Both the position numbers and the translations under genes were made by a program. From Gammaproteobacteria bacterium (GTDB lineage Bacteria > Pseudomonadota > Gammaproteobacteria > UBA6429 > Thiohalophilaceae): a DNA stretch of 41,871 bases. A model generated the notes under the pieces. That model was not told where the DNA came from, made no database searches, and saw only the letters and a program-made list of their open reading frames with translations. The number at the start of each line of letters is the position of its first letter. Position 1 is the stretch's first letter. Of the stretch, positions 16,592 through 25,197 are shown in pieces. The stretch is from NCBI GenBank assembly GCA_024275115.1, contig JAJRZT010000027.1, forward strand, positions 1 through 41,871. The letters are read 5' to 3'.

Positions 16592-18388
16592 ATGTCCAAA
16601 CTAACTGACCTGATACATCCTGAAGATGCGCAGCATTTACCCGGTCTGTTTTCTGAACGTGCTAAGCGTTCAGAAAATAAAATTGCCTGTCAATATTTTG
16701 ATCCGTCAGCTCAGCAGTGGCTCACCTATACCTGGGGTGAGGTTAAAAATAAAGTTGCCGCTATTCAGCAGGCATTATTAAAACAAAACATCACTAAAGG
16801 ACAGTGTGTGGCGATCATGACTCACAACTGCCCCGAATGGATGATGTTTGATCAAGCTGCATTGGGGCTAGGACTGGTTATAGTGCCACTTTATATTAAC
16901 GACCGCGCAGAGAATATCAGTTACATTGTCAATGATGCACAAGTTCAATTAATTCTTGTTGCTGGTGAAGAACAATGCCGTACACTTGAAACCATTCAAG
17001 ATGACCTGAAAAACGTTAAACTTATTATTAGCTTACAGCAGAAAAACAACTCACAGGATAAAGTTGTTCATTTTGAACAATGGCTTGAAGAGGACAGTGA
17101 AAATGCAGAGTACGTAATAGCAGACATTAAGGCAGATCAACTCGCTTCAGTTGTTTATACCTCGGGGACTACCGGTCGCCCAAAAGGGGTTATGCTATCG
17201 CATAATAATATTCTACAAAATGTATACGGCGCAAGCCAGTGCGAGAGTTTTTACCCAACCGATGTGTTTTTATCTTTTTTACCTTTATCGCATATGTTCG
17301 AACGAACGGTGGGTTACTATTTGCCGGTAATGGCTGGCAGCAAAATTGTTTATGCAAGATCGATTGAAAAATTAGCTGAAGACTTAATCGAGATCAAACC
17401 CACAATTCTCGTTACCGTACCACGCATTTTTGAACGTGTTTACAATAAAATACAGATTCAACTGCAAAACAAACCCCGCTTTGCACAATTTTTATTTAAT
17501 CTTGGTATTACTGTTGGCTGGCACTGGTTCCGATATTCGCAAAATAAAATAAGCTGGCATCCTAAATTATTATTACGTCCTGTTTTACAGAATATTGTTG
17601 GCAATAAAATCCTGAAAAAACTGGGTGGCAACTTGCGACTTGCGATATCTGGCGGTGCCGCATTATCGCCTGATATTGCCCGTACCTTTATCGGTCTTGG
17701 TTTAAATATCTCACAAGGTTATGGCATGACAGAAGCAAGCCCAGTTGTCAGCACTAATTTATTGCATGATAATGAACCCGACAGTGTTGGCCAAAAATTT
17801 ATAAATGTTGATGTCAAACTCGGCGATAACGATGAGCTTTTGGTAAAAGGCCCCAGTGTTATGCTCGGTTACCTGAACAACCCGCAAGCAACCAGTGAAG
17901 CAATTGACAGTGATGGATGGCTGCACACAGGTGACAAAGCAAAAATTGTAAACGATCATATTTATATTACCGGCCGCATAAAGGACATTATGGTTCTTTC
18001 AACCGGTGAAAAGATACCACCAAACGATATTGAAATTGCGATTACCAACGACCCTGTTTTTGAACAGGTTATTATATATGGTGAAGGCAAGCCTTCTTTA
18101 ACCGCTATTGCGGTGTTGAACGAAGAAGAATGGAACAGCATTAAACAACAACTATCATCACAAGGTGAAATAGATATAAATTCAGAACCTGCTCATCAGT
18201 ATTTACTTAATCGGATAAAAAAATGCTTACAAACATTCCCCGGTTATGCGCGGATATATAATATACATGCAACACTGGATGCCTGGACGGTTGACAATGG
18301 TCTTATCACTCCCACTTTAAAATTAAAACGTAAACCTATCTTTGATAAATATCAAACACAAATCGACGAAATGTATAAAGGCCGCTAA
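16592..18388 (+). CDS. Long-chain acyl-CoA synthetase (AMP-forming)
   Basis: ATP-dependent activation of fatty acids to acyl-CoA, feeding the beta-oxidation enzymes encoded upstream; 598 residues. The ANL-family P-loop YTSGTTGRPKG is at 189-199. Further marks are SQGYGMTEASPVVS, DGWLHTGDKAKI and the hinge GRIKDIMVLSTGEKIPPNDIE. The long insert after the P-loop region and the ending LKLKRKPIFDKYQTQIDEMY are typical of the eukaryote-like FAA1/FadD15 long-chain class rather than E. coli FadD. It is fourth in the operon, 29 bases after fadJ and 3 bases before the thioesterase gene. Chain-length preference cannot be read from the sequence. Confidence 0.92.
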   Translation: MSKLTDLIHPEDAQHLPGLFSERAKRSENKIACQYFDPSAQQWLTYTWGEVKNKVAAIQQALLKQNITKGQCVAIMTHNCPEWMMFDQAALGLGLVIVPLYINDRAENISYIVNDAQVQLILVAGEEQCRTLETIQDDLKNVKLIISLQQKNNSQDKVVHFEQWLEEDSENAEYVIADIKADQLASVVYTSGTTGRPKGVMLSHNNILQNVYGASQCESFYPTDVFLSFLPLSHMFERTVGYYLPVMAGSKIVYARSIEKLAEDLIEIKPTILVTVPRIFERVYNKIQIQLQNKPRFAQFLFNLGITVGWHWFRYSQNKISWHPKLLLRPVLQNIVGNKILKKLGGNLRLAISGGAALSPDIARTFIGLGLNISQGYGMTEASPVVSTNLLHDNEPDSVGQKFINVDVKLGDNDELLVKGPSVMLGYLNNPQATSEAIDSDGWLHTGDKAKIVNDHIYITGRIKDIMVLSTGEKIPPNDIEIAITNDPVFEQVIIYGEGKPSLTAIAVLNEEEWNSIKQQLSSQGEIDINSEPAHQYLLNRIKKCLQTFPGYARIYNIHATLDAWTVDNGLITPTLKLKRKPIFDKYQTQIDEMYKGR

Positions 18389-18391
18389 TCC

Positions 18392-18817
18392 ATGCCCAGT
18401 CCTTCAGATAAATCAGATCCACAAAACCCAGATTTTGACTGCCAGCCATTAAACAAACAACCTTCTATACGCGTACTGGCTATGCCCGCAGATACGAACT
18501 CGGCTGGCGATATCTTTGGCGGCTGGTTAATGTCACAAATAGATATTGCTGGCAGCATATTAGGCCACCGAGTCACTAACGGCCGCGTTGTAACCGTTGC
18601 AGTTAATAATTTTCAATTTATTAAGCCGGTGTTTGTGGGTGATCTGGTGAGTATTTTTACCGATGTCACTCGCATAGGCAATACTTCGCTCGAAGTCGCC
18701 ATTGTCGCTTATGCGGAACGAAAACGTAAAGTGGAAGAATGCAACCGTGTTGCTTCTGCAAGTTTTACCTATGTGGCACTGGATGAAAATAGAAAACCAA
18801 GAGTCATAGAAAAATAA
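18392..18817 (+). CDS. yciA: Acyl-CoA thioesterase, YciA family
   Basis: Single hotdog-fold acyl-CoA hydrolase of 141 residues that releases free fatty acid and CoA. The YciA signature ADTNSAGDIFGGWLMSQIDIAG (about 31-52) holds the family's catalytic Asn/Asp region. The hotdog strands VVTVAVNNFQFIKPV and GDLVSIFTDVTRIG follow. It begins 3 bases after the synthetase stop, so it is the last gene of the fad operon. Placing a thioesterase here suggests overflow control of the acyl-CoA pool, which is inference. The first about 20 residues are an unconserved polar extension. Confidence 0.9.
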   Translation: MPSPSDKSDPQNPDFDCQPLNKQPSIRVLAMPADTNSAGDIFGGWLMSQIDIAGSILGHRVTNGRVVTVAVNNFQFIKPVFVGDLVSIFTDVTRIGNTSLEVAIVAYAERKRKVEECNRVASASFTYVALDENRKPRVIEK

Positions 18818-18836
18818 TTTGGCGTAGAGGTGTGTT

Positions 18837-18924
18837 GATGGGTTACGCTATCGCTTCACCCATCCTACGGTGAGCAGTGGCTGATGTCATTTTATATTTG
18901 GCGTAGGATGGGTGACAACCCATC
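18837..18924. repeat. Nested palindromic repeat between yciA and tatD
   Basis: CACCCATCCTACG (18857-18869) pairs perfectly with CGTAGGATGGGTG (18902-18914). GATGGGTT (18837-18844) pairs with AACCCATC (18917-18924). Each half can also fold locally, since GATGGGT recurs with ACCCATC. The GTAGGATGGGT core is of the kind dispersed in many proteobacterial genomes as small palindromic elements. It sits where two operons converge and could act as a bidirectional transcription stop, although neither side has a T-run. Confidence 0.8.
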
Positions 18925-18966
18925 GATCCTTGCGAGATAGTATGCCGAAGCAATCGGTTTTTTGAT

Positions 18967-19749
18967 TCAAATAGAAAACAAACGATAAAAATTCTCTGTC
19001 GTTTTCTCTGCAATCGTCTCATAACTTTCCCCGCGCAATTCGGCAATGCACTCGGCAACATTTTTCACATAAGCCGGTTGATTGGATTTACCTCTATACG
19101 GCACCGGCGCCAAATAGGGCGAGTCTGTTTCGACCAGCATTTTATCGATAGGTACATTTCTGGCCACTTCTTTTAGTGCCAGTGCGTTTTTAAATGTTAC
19201 AATGCCCGAGAATGAAATATAAAAACCCAAATCTAATGCACGTTGTGCAGTTTCCCAGTCTTCGGAAAAACAATGCATAACCCCACCCGCCTGTTCTGCC
19301 TTTTCGTCTTGCATAATCTTTAAAGTATCATCGGTTGCTTCACGCATATGAATAATCAATGGTTTTTTTGTTTGCTTTGATGCTTCGATATGATTCCGGA
19401 AACGTGTGCGTTGCCATTCCAGATCATCACCGCTGGTTCGAAAATAATCCAGGCCTGTCTCACCAATGGCAATGATCTTTTTATTATCAGCCAGTGCCAC
19501 TAACTCGTCAACACTGGGATCCCGACCATCTGTTTCATTCGGGTGAACACCAACCGATGCAAAAATATTAGAATTAGCTTCGGCAATACCAAGCACATCA
19601 TCAAAATGTTCAAGGTCAATGCAAACATTTAGCATTGCTTTAACATCATGCTGATACGCATTTTCAAGTGCATTGGCAATATTATTATCGAACGGTTTTA
19701 AATCAAGACGATCTAGATGGCAATGTGAATCGATCAGATAAGCTGACAT
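18967..19749 (-). CDS. tatD: TatD-family metal-dependent deoxyribonuclease
   Basis: TIM-barrel amidohydrolase-fold nuclease of 260 residues with the expected metal ligands: SHCHLDR near the N-terminus (8-14), GETGLDYFR, IIHMREA, GVMHCFSEDW and VETDSPYLAP. E. coli has three paralogues; this one holds the YcfH position after holB. It is the last gene of the fab/holB supercluster, 69 bases after pilZ. Members are magnesium-dependent exonucleases linked to DNA repair and quality control. The precise substrate here is not known. Confidence 0.92.
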   Translation of the reverse strand: MSAYLIDSHCHLDRLDLKPFDNNIANALENAYQHDVKAMLNVCIDLEHFDDVLGIAEANSNIFASVGVHPNETDGRDPSVDELVALADNKKIIAIGETGLDYFRTSGDDLEWQRTRFRNHIEASKQTKKPLIIHMREATDDTLKIMQDEKAEQAGGVMHCFSEDWETAQRALDLGFYISFSGIVTFKNALALKEVARNVPIDKMLVETDSPYLAPVPYRGKSNQPAYVKNVAECIAELRGESYETIAEKTTENFYRLFSI

Positions 19750-19818
19750 AGGAAGCTACTTTTAAGATGTTGGATTAATATTGAGTGATAATTAGTTAAG
19801 ACAGAATGGATAATTGCA

Positions 19819-20175
19819 TTACATAGTATGTGTTTGGCGGTCTGACTTTAACGCCCCGGCCAGAAATGTTTCAATCTTAGTACGTGCACCGCCGCCATCC
19901 TGCTCACTGAATTGTACGCCAATACCAGCCGCACGATTACCTGCGGCACCTTTCGGTGTAACCCAGACTATCTTACCAGCAACAGGTAATTTTTCGGTGT
20001 CTTCCATTAGTGACAACAGCATAAATACTTCATCACCTAACTTGTACTTTTTAGTCGTCGGGATAAACAAACCACCGTGTTTTATAAAAGGCATATACGC
20101 AGCATAAAGCGCACTTTTATCTTTTATTGTTAAAGACAATATGCCTTGTCGGGCTGCTGCAGGTTTTGTTGCCAT
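19819..20175 (-). CDS. pilZ: Type IV pilus assembly PilZ-domain protein
   Basis: 118 residues with the start chosen here, the same length as Pseudomonas aeruginosa PilZ as I recall it. GILSLTIKDKSALYAAYMPF is diagnostic of that subfamily. It lacks the RxxxR and (D/N)xSxxG residues with which canonical PilZ domains bind c-di-GMP, as does the Pseudomonas protein, which works with the pilus ATPase PilB and FimX. I chose the ATG at 20175 because AGAAGG lies about 7 bases upstream. The longer in-frame ATG at 20217 has no ribosome site and would overlap holB. It follows holB by 14 bases, the Pseudomonas order, and implies type IV pili are made by this organism. Confidence 0.92.
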   Translation of the reverse strand: MATKPAAARQGILSLTIKDKSALYAAYMPFIKHGGLFIPTTKKYKLGDEVFMLLSLMEDTEKLPVAGKIVWVTPKGAAGNRAAGIGVQFSEQDGGGARTKIETFLAGALKSDRQTHTM

Positions 20176-20189
20176 TTTCCAACCTTCTT

Positions 20190-21260
20190 CTATTTGCTCT
20201 GAGCTATTAAACTCCATTGAATTAAAAGACTTTCTAAGTGTAACTGTTTATTTAAGGATGTACGCCCTAACTTTAAAATTTCAATCACTTTATCATAGAT
20301 TACAAATAATCGCTTAACCGGTATCGAAATCGCCAGCTTTTGCAGGGCGGCATCACCCTTATGATAAAATAACACACGTGCATTGTCATCTAACGGTCGA
20401 TTATAGCCTTGATTCAACGAGTGGTAGCGGATCATATCCACCAACCAGGTATATACTAACCTTATCGGTACATTTTCGGGCTGCTTTAGCCATTTTTCAG
20501 CAATCGCCGTTGGTTTCGCCTGTCCTGAGGCCAGCATCTTCCAGTCATTCAATAACTCATCATTGATGCGGAGTATCGCTGAATCCAGGTAAAATTGCGC
20601 ATTGACCGGGCTATTTTCGGTTAAGGAGAGCGCCAAATCCACGTCATTTTGTGAATATTGGCCAGCTTGTGCCAGCCAGGACTGCATGGTTGTGGCATCC
20701 GCAGTCGAAACCGGAAAATGCTGGCAGCGACTGCGAATAGTTGCCGGTAGTGAATGTGGCTTTGAGCTGACCAATATAATGAGTGTATTTTCTGGTGGTT
20801 CTTCCAGGGTTTTAAGCAAGCTATTGGCTGCATTCATGTTCATTGATTCCGCTGGGCTAATCACAATGACCCGTCGATTGCTGCGTGATTGTGTCAGCGA
20901 GACAAATTCGACTAACTCACGAATTTGCGCCACCTTGATAGCTTTGCCTTCTTCTTCGGGTTGAATAAGCATAAAATCGGGATGGGTATTTGCTGCAAAT
21001 AATTCACATGCTGTGCAATGGCTACAGGCCGTTGTGTTGCTGTCTAAGCATTCCGTGGACGATAGCGTTTCGCACAATAAAGTATTTGCCCAAAGGATGG
21101 CTAATTCGAATTTGGCCAGGCCTTTATTGCCGGTAAGCAATAACGCATGCGGCAACTTTTGCGTGTTCTGATATTGGAGCAGCTGTTGCCAGTCTTTTTG
21201 CTGCCATGAGTATAATTGTGGAGACAGCCGAGGGCTTTCCTTAGAAACTGCTTTTGGCAT
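20190..21260 (-). CDS. holB: DNA polymerase III delta-prime subunit
   Basis: Clamp-loader subunit of the replicative polymerase; 356 residues. The AAA+ fold has a degenerate P-loop (GNKGLAKFE, about 44-52), as expected for delta-prime, which does not hydrolyse ATP. A zinc module is formed by C71, C79, C82 and C85. The SRC motif (IRSRCQHF) that contacts neighbouring ATP sites is present, as is LLKTLEEPPENT. The start ATG shares one base with the tmk stop (TAATG), so translation is probably coupled. The order tmk-holB-pilZ-tatD is the Pseudomonas arrangement. Confidence 0.94.
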   Translation of the reverse strand: MPKAVSKESPRLSPQLYSWQQKDWQQLLQYQNTQKLPHALLLTGNKGLAKFELAILWANTLLCETLSSTECLDSNTTACSHCTACELFAANTHPDFMLIQPEEEGKAIKVAQIRELVEFVSLTQSRSNRRVIVISPAESMNMNAANSLLKTLEEPPENTLIILVSSKPHSLPATIRSRCQHFPVSTADATTMQSWLAQAGQYSQNDVDLALSLTENSPVNAQFYLDSAILRINDELLNDWKMLASGQAKPTAIAEKWLKQPENVPIRLVYTWLVDMIRYHSLNQGYNRPLDDNARVLFYHKGDAALQKLAISIPVKRLFVIYDKVIEILKLGRTSLNKQLHLESLLIQWSLIAQSK

Positions 21261-21886
21261 TATTGAATATACTCATCTAAAACGGCGGCAATGTCTTTCT
21301 GAACCTGTTCCAGTGTTTGTGACGCATCAATAACACGATAGCGCTGTGGTGAGTCCGCCGCCATTTTCAAATAACTTTGCCTTACAGCTTCAAAAAAATT
21401 ATTTTTTTCCTGTTCAATACGATCCGGTGCGCTGCGTTCACTTGCGCGCTGCATGCCAATTTCAACCGGCAAATCCAGTAAAATAGTTAAGTCAGGGCGT
21501 AACTCACCCTGCACCCAGTCTTCCAGTATGGCAATGCGTTGCATCGGAATCCCACGTCCACCACCCTGATAAGCATAAGTTGCATCGGTAAAACGATCAC
21601 ATAAAACCCACTTGCCTTTTTTTAAAGACGGTTTAATTAATACTGCTAAATGTTGTGCACGAGCGGCAAACATTAACAACAATTCAGTATCTGAAACCAT
21701 CGACTTATTTTTTGCATCCAGTAATACGTCACGAATTTTTTCGCTTAATTCGGTGCCACCCGGTTCACGGGTTGAAACAACATCAATACCTTTATCCTTC
21801 AGGTAAGACAATATAAAAGCAATATTACTGCTTTTACCAACACCTTCACCACCTTCGACTGTTATAAACTGTGCCTGCATAATCAT
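21260..21886 (-). CDS. tmk: Thymidylate kinase
   Basis: Phosphorylates dTMP to dTDP for DNA synthesis; 208 residues. The P-loop EGGEGVGKSS is at 11-20. The DR motif is in LCDRFTDATYAYQGGGRG, and the lid region carries the basic residues of the bacterial enzyme (MQRASERSAPDRIEQE). The first ATG (21886) overlaps the mltG stop as ATGA, and a second in-frame ATG follows at 21880; either would work. It lies between mltG and holB, as in E. coli. Confidence 0.95.
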   Translation of the reverse strand: MIMQAQFITVEGGEGVGKSSNIAFILSYLKDKGIDVVSTREPGGTELSEKIRDVLLDAKNKSMVSDTELLLMFAARAQHLAVLIKPSLKKGKWVLCDRFTDATYAYQGGGRGIPMQRIAILEDWVQGELRPDLTILLDLPVEIGMQRASERSAPDRIEQEKNNFFEAVRQSYLKMAADSPQRYRVIDASQTLEQVQKDIAAVLDEYIQ

Positions 21887-22926
21887 TCTTTATTTTTATA
21901 AGATGAAAATGGACGTTTACGCCCTTTTAACTGATACTTAATAACCGCATTATTATGTTCTCTTAATGTTGCCGAAAAATAATGGCTACCATCGCCTTTA
22001 GAAACAAAATACAGTGCACGGCCATCTTCCGGGTGCAAGGCTGCATCAATGGCTTCTTTCGAAGGCATTGCAATGGGTGTTGGCGGTAAACCATGGCGCC
22101 GGTAAGTATTATAAGGTGTGTCTTTTTTTAAGTCACGGCGCTTGATGTTTCCCTTAAACTTTTTTCCCATACCATAAATAACCGTTGGGTCAGTTTGTAA
22201 GCGCATTCGCGTCTGCAAACGACGAATAAATACACCAGCAATGGCTCCTCGCTCAGAAGCCAGGCCGGTTTCTTTTTCAATTATCGATGCCAATATTAAA
22301 GCCTCATACGATGTTTTGAGTGGTAACCCTAGATCACGATCTGGCCATTTTTTCTGTAGATAGGCCTCCATTGCAGCATAGGCCTGCTTGAGTAAATCGC
22401 GGTCACTCATCCCTTTAGGGAACAGATAAGTGTCTGGCATAAAACGCCCTTCGGGGTGTATACCCCCTTTACCAATTTCCTGCATAATGCGGGCACCGGA
22501 CAAATCTTTTAAACTGTGCAATAAAAATGAATTTTTATTAATTTCGACCATCATCTGCCTGAAATTCCAGCCTTCGATAATGGTTAAAGAATAGAGTTTA
22601 ACTTTACCACTCAATAGTTTTTCAATTAAGGATAACGGCGTGTCACTTCTTGTTATTTGATATTCACCAACATGCAAGGTATTAGGTGTTGAGAAAAGCC
22701 TTGCATACCATAATAAATAGCGTGGTTTAGTGACGACATTCTGTTTCTGCAAACGGTACAGTAAGCGGGTTAAATTGCTTCCCGGTTTAACATAAATCAC
22801 TTTTTCTTCTGAGGTTAATAATAATGGAGAATTCAGATAATTTTTTGCATCCCACCACAGATAACCAACTGCGAGCGAACCGACGAGGGTAACTAAAGCA
22901 AAAAACTTATATGCTAAACGTGGCAT
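21883..22926 (-). CDS. mltG: Endolytic murein transglycosylase MltG
   Basis: Inner-membrane lytic transglycosylase that cleaves nascent glycan strands and sets their length. 347 residues from the ATG at 22926; an in-frame TTG at 22932 is less likely. An N-terminal membrane helix (about 6-25) is followed by a LysM-like part and the YceG catalytic domain. The catalytic glutamate lies in LASIIEKETG, followed by RLQTRMRLQTDPTVIYGMG and YNTYRRHGLPPTPI, both strongly conserved. The start overlaps the end of pabC by 20 bases, the same tight packing as in E. coli pabC-yceG-tmk. Confidence 0.94.
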   Translation of the reverse strand: MPRLAYKFFALVTLVGSLAVGYLWWDAKNYLNSPLLLTSEEKVIYVKPGSNLTRLLYRLQKQNVVTKPRYLLWYARLFSTPNTLHVGEYQITRSDTPLSLIEKLLSGKVKLYSLTIIEGWNFRQMMVEINKNSFLLHSLKDLSGARIMQEIGKGGIHPEGRFMPDTYLFPKGMSDRDLLKQAYAAMEAYLQKKWPDRDLGLPLKTSYEALILASIIEKETGLASERGAIAGVFIRRLQTRMRLQTDPTVIYGMGKKFKGNIKRRDLKKDTPYNTYRRHGLPPTPIAMPSKEAIDAALHPEDGRALYFVSKGDGSHYFSATLREHNNAVIKYQLKGRKRPFSSYKNKE

Positions 22927-23761
22927 AATCAACTGAATAATCTTCTATTAAAAATTGCATTATATTTTTTGTTATTAACCCCAGAATATAAGCCTGACTG
23001 TTTATATGTTTTACCGGCCATATACCTATAATACTATTCGTTAAAAATACTTCATCGGCGGCCAGCACTTGTTCCAGGGATATTTTATCTTCTACTGCCA
23101 TGATGCCGTTTGCTTTACAAAGTTTCAACACAATATTCCGCATAATACCATTGACACCGGCATTTATAATCAATGGTGTCTGCACTATATTATCTTTAAT
23201 GATAAAAACATTGGAGATGACCGCTTCGATAATATTACCCGCTGCATTCGCCATTAATCCTTCCTGATACTCATCTTGCCATTCATTTCGTGCAAGCACC
23301 TGCTCCAGTCGGTTTAAATGCTTGATTCCTGCCAGTTGTTGTTGTGATGATAACCGTGTTTCACATAGTTTAACCTTAACACCCTCCTCCCAGTAACTAG
23401 AAGGATAAGAAGGATACGCTGACAAGGAAACGATTACATTCGGAACTAAATTATCGTTATACTGATAACCGCGTTCGCTGTTCCCGCGTGTCACCATTAT
23501 TTTGGCAACAGCAGTGTTAATATTCCGGGATAAATGTATTAGTTTTTCGATATCCCCTTTCAATTTCTGTTCAGCAGGACAATCAATCCCTAAAACCTCA
23601 CATCCTTTCAGCAAACGCTGATAATGCTCATTCCAGAAAACTGGCTGCTGATTCACCAAAGCAATGGTTTCAAACAAGCCATCGCCATAGTTAAAACCAC
23701 GATCCTGAATCGAAATTATCTTGCTAAGCTCCCCATTAACAATACTATTTAATACGGCCAT
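22907..23761 (-). CDS. pabC: Aminodeoxychorismate lyase
   Basis: PLP enzyme that converts 4-amino-4-deoxychorismate to p-aminobenzoate and pyruvate in folate synthesis; 284 residues. Fold class IV aminotransferase family. RGFNYGDGLFET (21-32) is the entry motif and K147 in AGIKHLNRLEQV is the expected PLP-binding lysine. EVFLTNSIIGIWPV near the C-terminus is family-typical. It starts one base after the pabB stop, so the two steps of p-aminobenzoate synthesis are coupled here. It overlaps mltG at its 3' end. Confidence 0.92.
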   Translation of the reverse strand: MAVLNSIVNGELSKIISIQDRGFNYGDGLFETIALVNQQPVFWNEHYQRLLKGCEVLGIDCPAEQKLKGDIEKLIHLSRNINTAVAKIMVTRGNSERGYQYNDNLVPNVIVSLSAYPSYPSSYWEEGVKVKLCETRLSSQQQLAGIKHLNRLEQVLARNEWQDEYQEGLMANAAGNIIEAVISNVFIIKDNIVQTPLIINAGVNGIMRNIVLKLCKANGIMAVEDKISLEQVLAADEVFLTNSIIGIWPVKHINSQAYILGLITKNIMQFLIEDYSVDYATFSI

Positions 23762-23762
23762 A

Positions 23763-25172
23763 TTAGTTTAATGCCTCAAGCAATCCTTTTGCTTTCATTC
23801 GTGTTTCATCCAGCTCTTTTTGCGCAATCGAATCTGCAACCAGCCCTGCACCGGCTCTTAACTTTAATTGCTTTGCTGATAATTCAAAAGTGCGAATTAA
23901 AATATTCAAGTCCATATTACCATCATGATTGATATAACCAACTGAGCCCGTATACGCACCGCGCGGCATAGCTTCAAGCTCGGCAATAATTTGCATACAG
24001 CGCTCTTTTGGGCAACCCGTGATGGTACCACCGGGGAAAACAGCACGAATAACATCGCCAGGGGTAATACCTTCTTTTAAATTACCCGCAACGTTGGAAA
24101 CAATATGATGTACATGCTGAAATGATTCTAAAGCCATTAATTCATCCACCACGATACTACCCGGTATGCAGATACGCCCTAAATCATTTCTTTCCAGATC
24201 AATCAGCATAATATGCTCCGCGCGCTCTTTTGGATGAGCAATGAGTTCCTGTAAGTTTTCAATATCGGTCGTAGTTTCATTCGCGCGTGCTCGGGTACCG
24301 GCAATTGGTCGGGTTTGAACACGGCCACTATTTACTTTAACTAAACGCTCGGGGGAGGAGCTTATAATTTTATAGCTATCATCATAAACATAAGCCGAAA
24401 AAGGTGCAGGGTTAGCACGTTTAAGCGAACGATATAATTCAACTGCATCCAGATGCTCAATATCATTACTCTGCCATAAGCGCGATAAGTTAACCTGAAA
24501 AACATCGCCATCTTTAATGTAGCGCTTTACTTTATCAATCGCACTCAGGTATTTATCAGCATTTTCTTCTTTTAAATTAATTTCAATTTTTTTATTATCG
24601 GCTGAGTGGCCTGGGATAGATTTAATATCTTTTAATAATGTATCCACTTTATCTGCATAACCTGCCTCGGCAACAATAGACTGAACACCACTGTGCTTGT
24701 CAGAAATAATTGCAACCGGAATACGCGTTAGCTTGGCAACAATGGTTTTTTCATCTGAACAAGGCAAACAAAGACGTGTTTCAATTTGACCGGCAAGCTC
24801 ATAACTTAAATAAACAAACCAGCCACCCATAAAAGGTAAATTTATTTGCTTTGTTGAGACATCACTTTTGTTTTTTAACCAGTTTAAATCCAGATTGGAT
24901 AAGAAATCTTTTTCCTTATCCACCACTGCACCGGATAATTGATTTTCAGAATTTAATGTTAATATTTTCTCAGGAAAGGCAAACAAGATGTCATAGCGTG
25001 CGTGTTCTTTACTGCGGCTAGCACTGGTATTCAGCGCCAATACATCTTCAGCCTGTGCGCTGCTTTCTAATATAAAAGGATAACGTTGCGGATTAACACG
25101 ATGTAGTTCAGTAAAGTCAATAAGCTGATCAAGCGGGTAGATTGTTAATGCGTCAGATTCTGTCGGTTGCAC
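23763..25172 (-). CDS. pabB: Aminodeoxychorismate synthase component I, PIAGT-type
   Basis: Chorismate-binding enzyme (ADC synthase/TrpE family) of 469 residues that makes aminodeoxychorismate with ammonia from a PabA partner; no pabA is in the window. The catalytic core covers about residues 205-465, with DVFQVNLSR, SSSPERLVK, MLIDLERNDLGR, VFPGGTITGCPK and GAYTGSVGYI. The active-site motif is PIAGT (289-293, A291), not the PIKGT whose lysine forms a covalent intermediate in E. coli PabB. PIAGT is usual in anthranilate synthase, but a PIAGT subclass of true PabB is known, with a structure from Stenotrophomonas maltophilia. The one-base spacing to pabC argues for PabB. It lies 25 bases after fabF; E. 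coli has no pabB at this spot. Confidence 0.87.
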   Translation of the reverse strand: MQPTESDALTIYPLDQLIDFTELHRVNPQRYPFILESSAQAEDVLALNTSASRSKEHARYDILFAFPEKILTLNSENQLSGAVVDKEKDFLSNLDLNWLKNKSDVSTKQINLPFMGGWFVYLSYELAGQIETRLCLPCSDEKTIVAKLTRIPVAIISDKHSGVQSIVAEAGYADKVDTLLKDIKSIPGHSADNKKIEINLKEENADKYLSAIDKVKRYIKDGDVFQVNLSRLWQSNDIEHLDAVELYRSLKRANPAPFSAYVYDDSYKIISSSPERLVKVNSGRVQTRPIAGTRARANETTTDIENLQELIAHPKERAEHIMLIDLERNDLGRICIPGSIVVDELMALESFQHVHHIVSNVAGNLKEGITPGDVIRAVFPGGTITGCPKERCMQIIAELEAMPRGAYTGSVGYINHDGNMDLNILIRTFELSAKQLKLRAGAGLVADSIAQKELDETRMKAKGLLEALN

Positions 25173-25197
25173 AATGCCATGCCGTCATCATAAAGAA

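Noticed and set aside
20176-20217. Longer pilZ start at 20217
   Set aside because: No ribosome site and it would overlap holB; the ATG at 20175 has AGAAGG upstream and gives the family length of 118 residues.
23763-25172. Annotation as anthranilate synthase TrpE because of PIAGT
   Set aside because: The gene is one base from pabC and no trp genes are nearby; a PIAGT class of PabB is known. I kept it as PabB with the doubt recorded.
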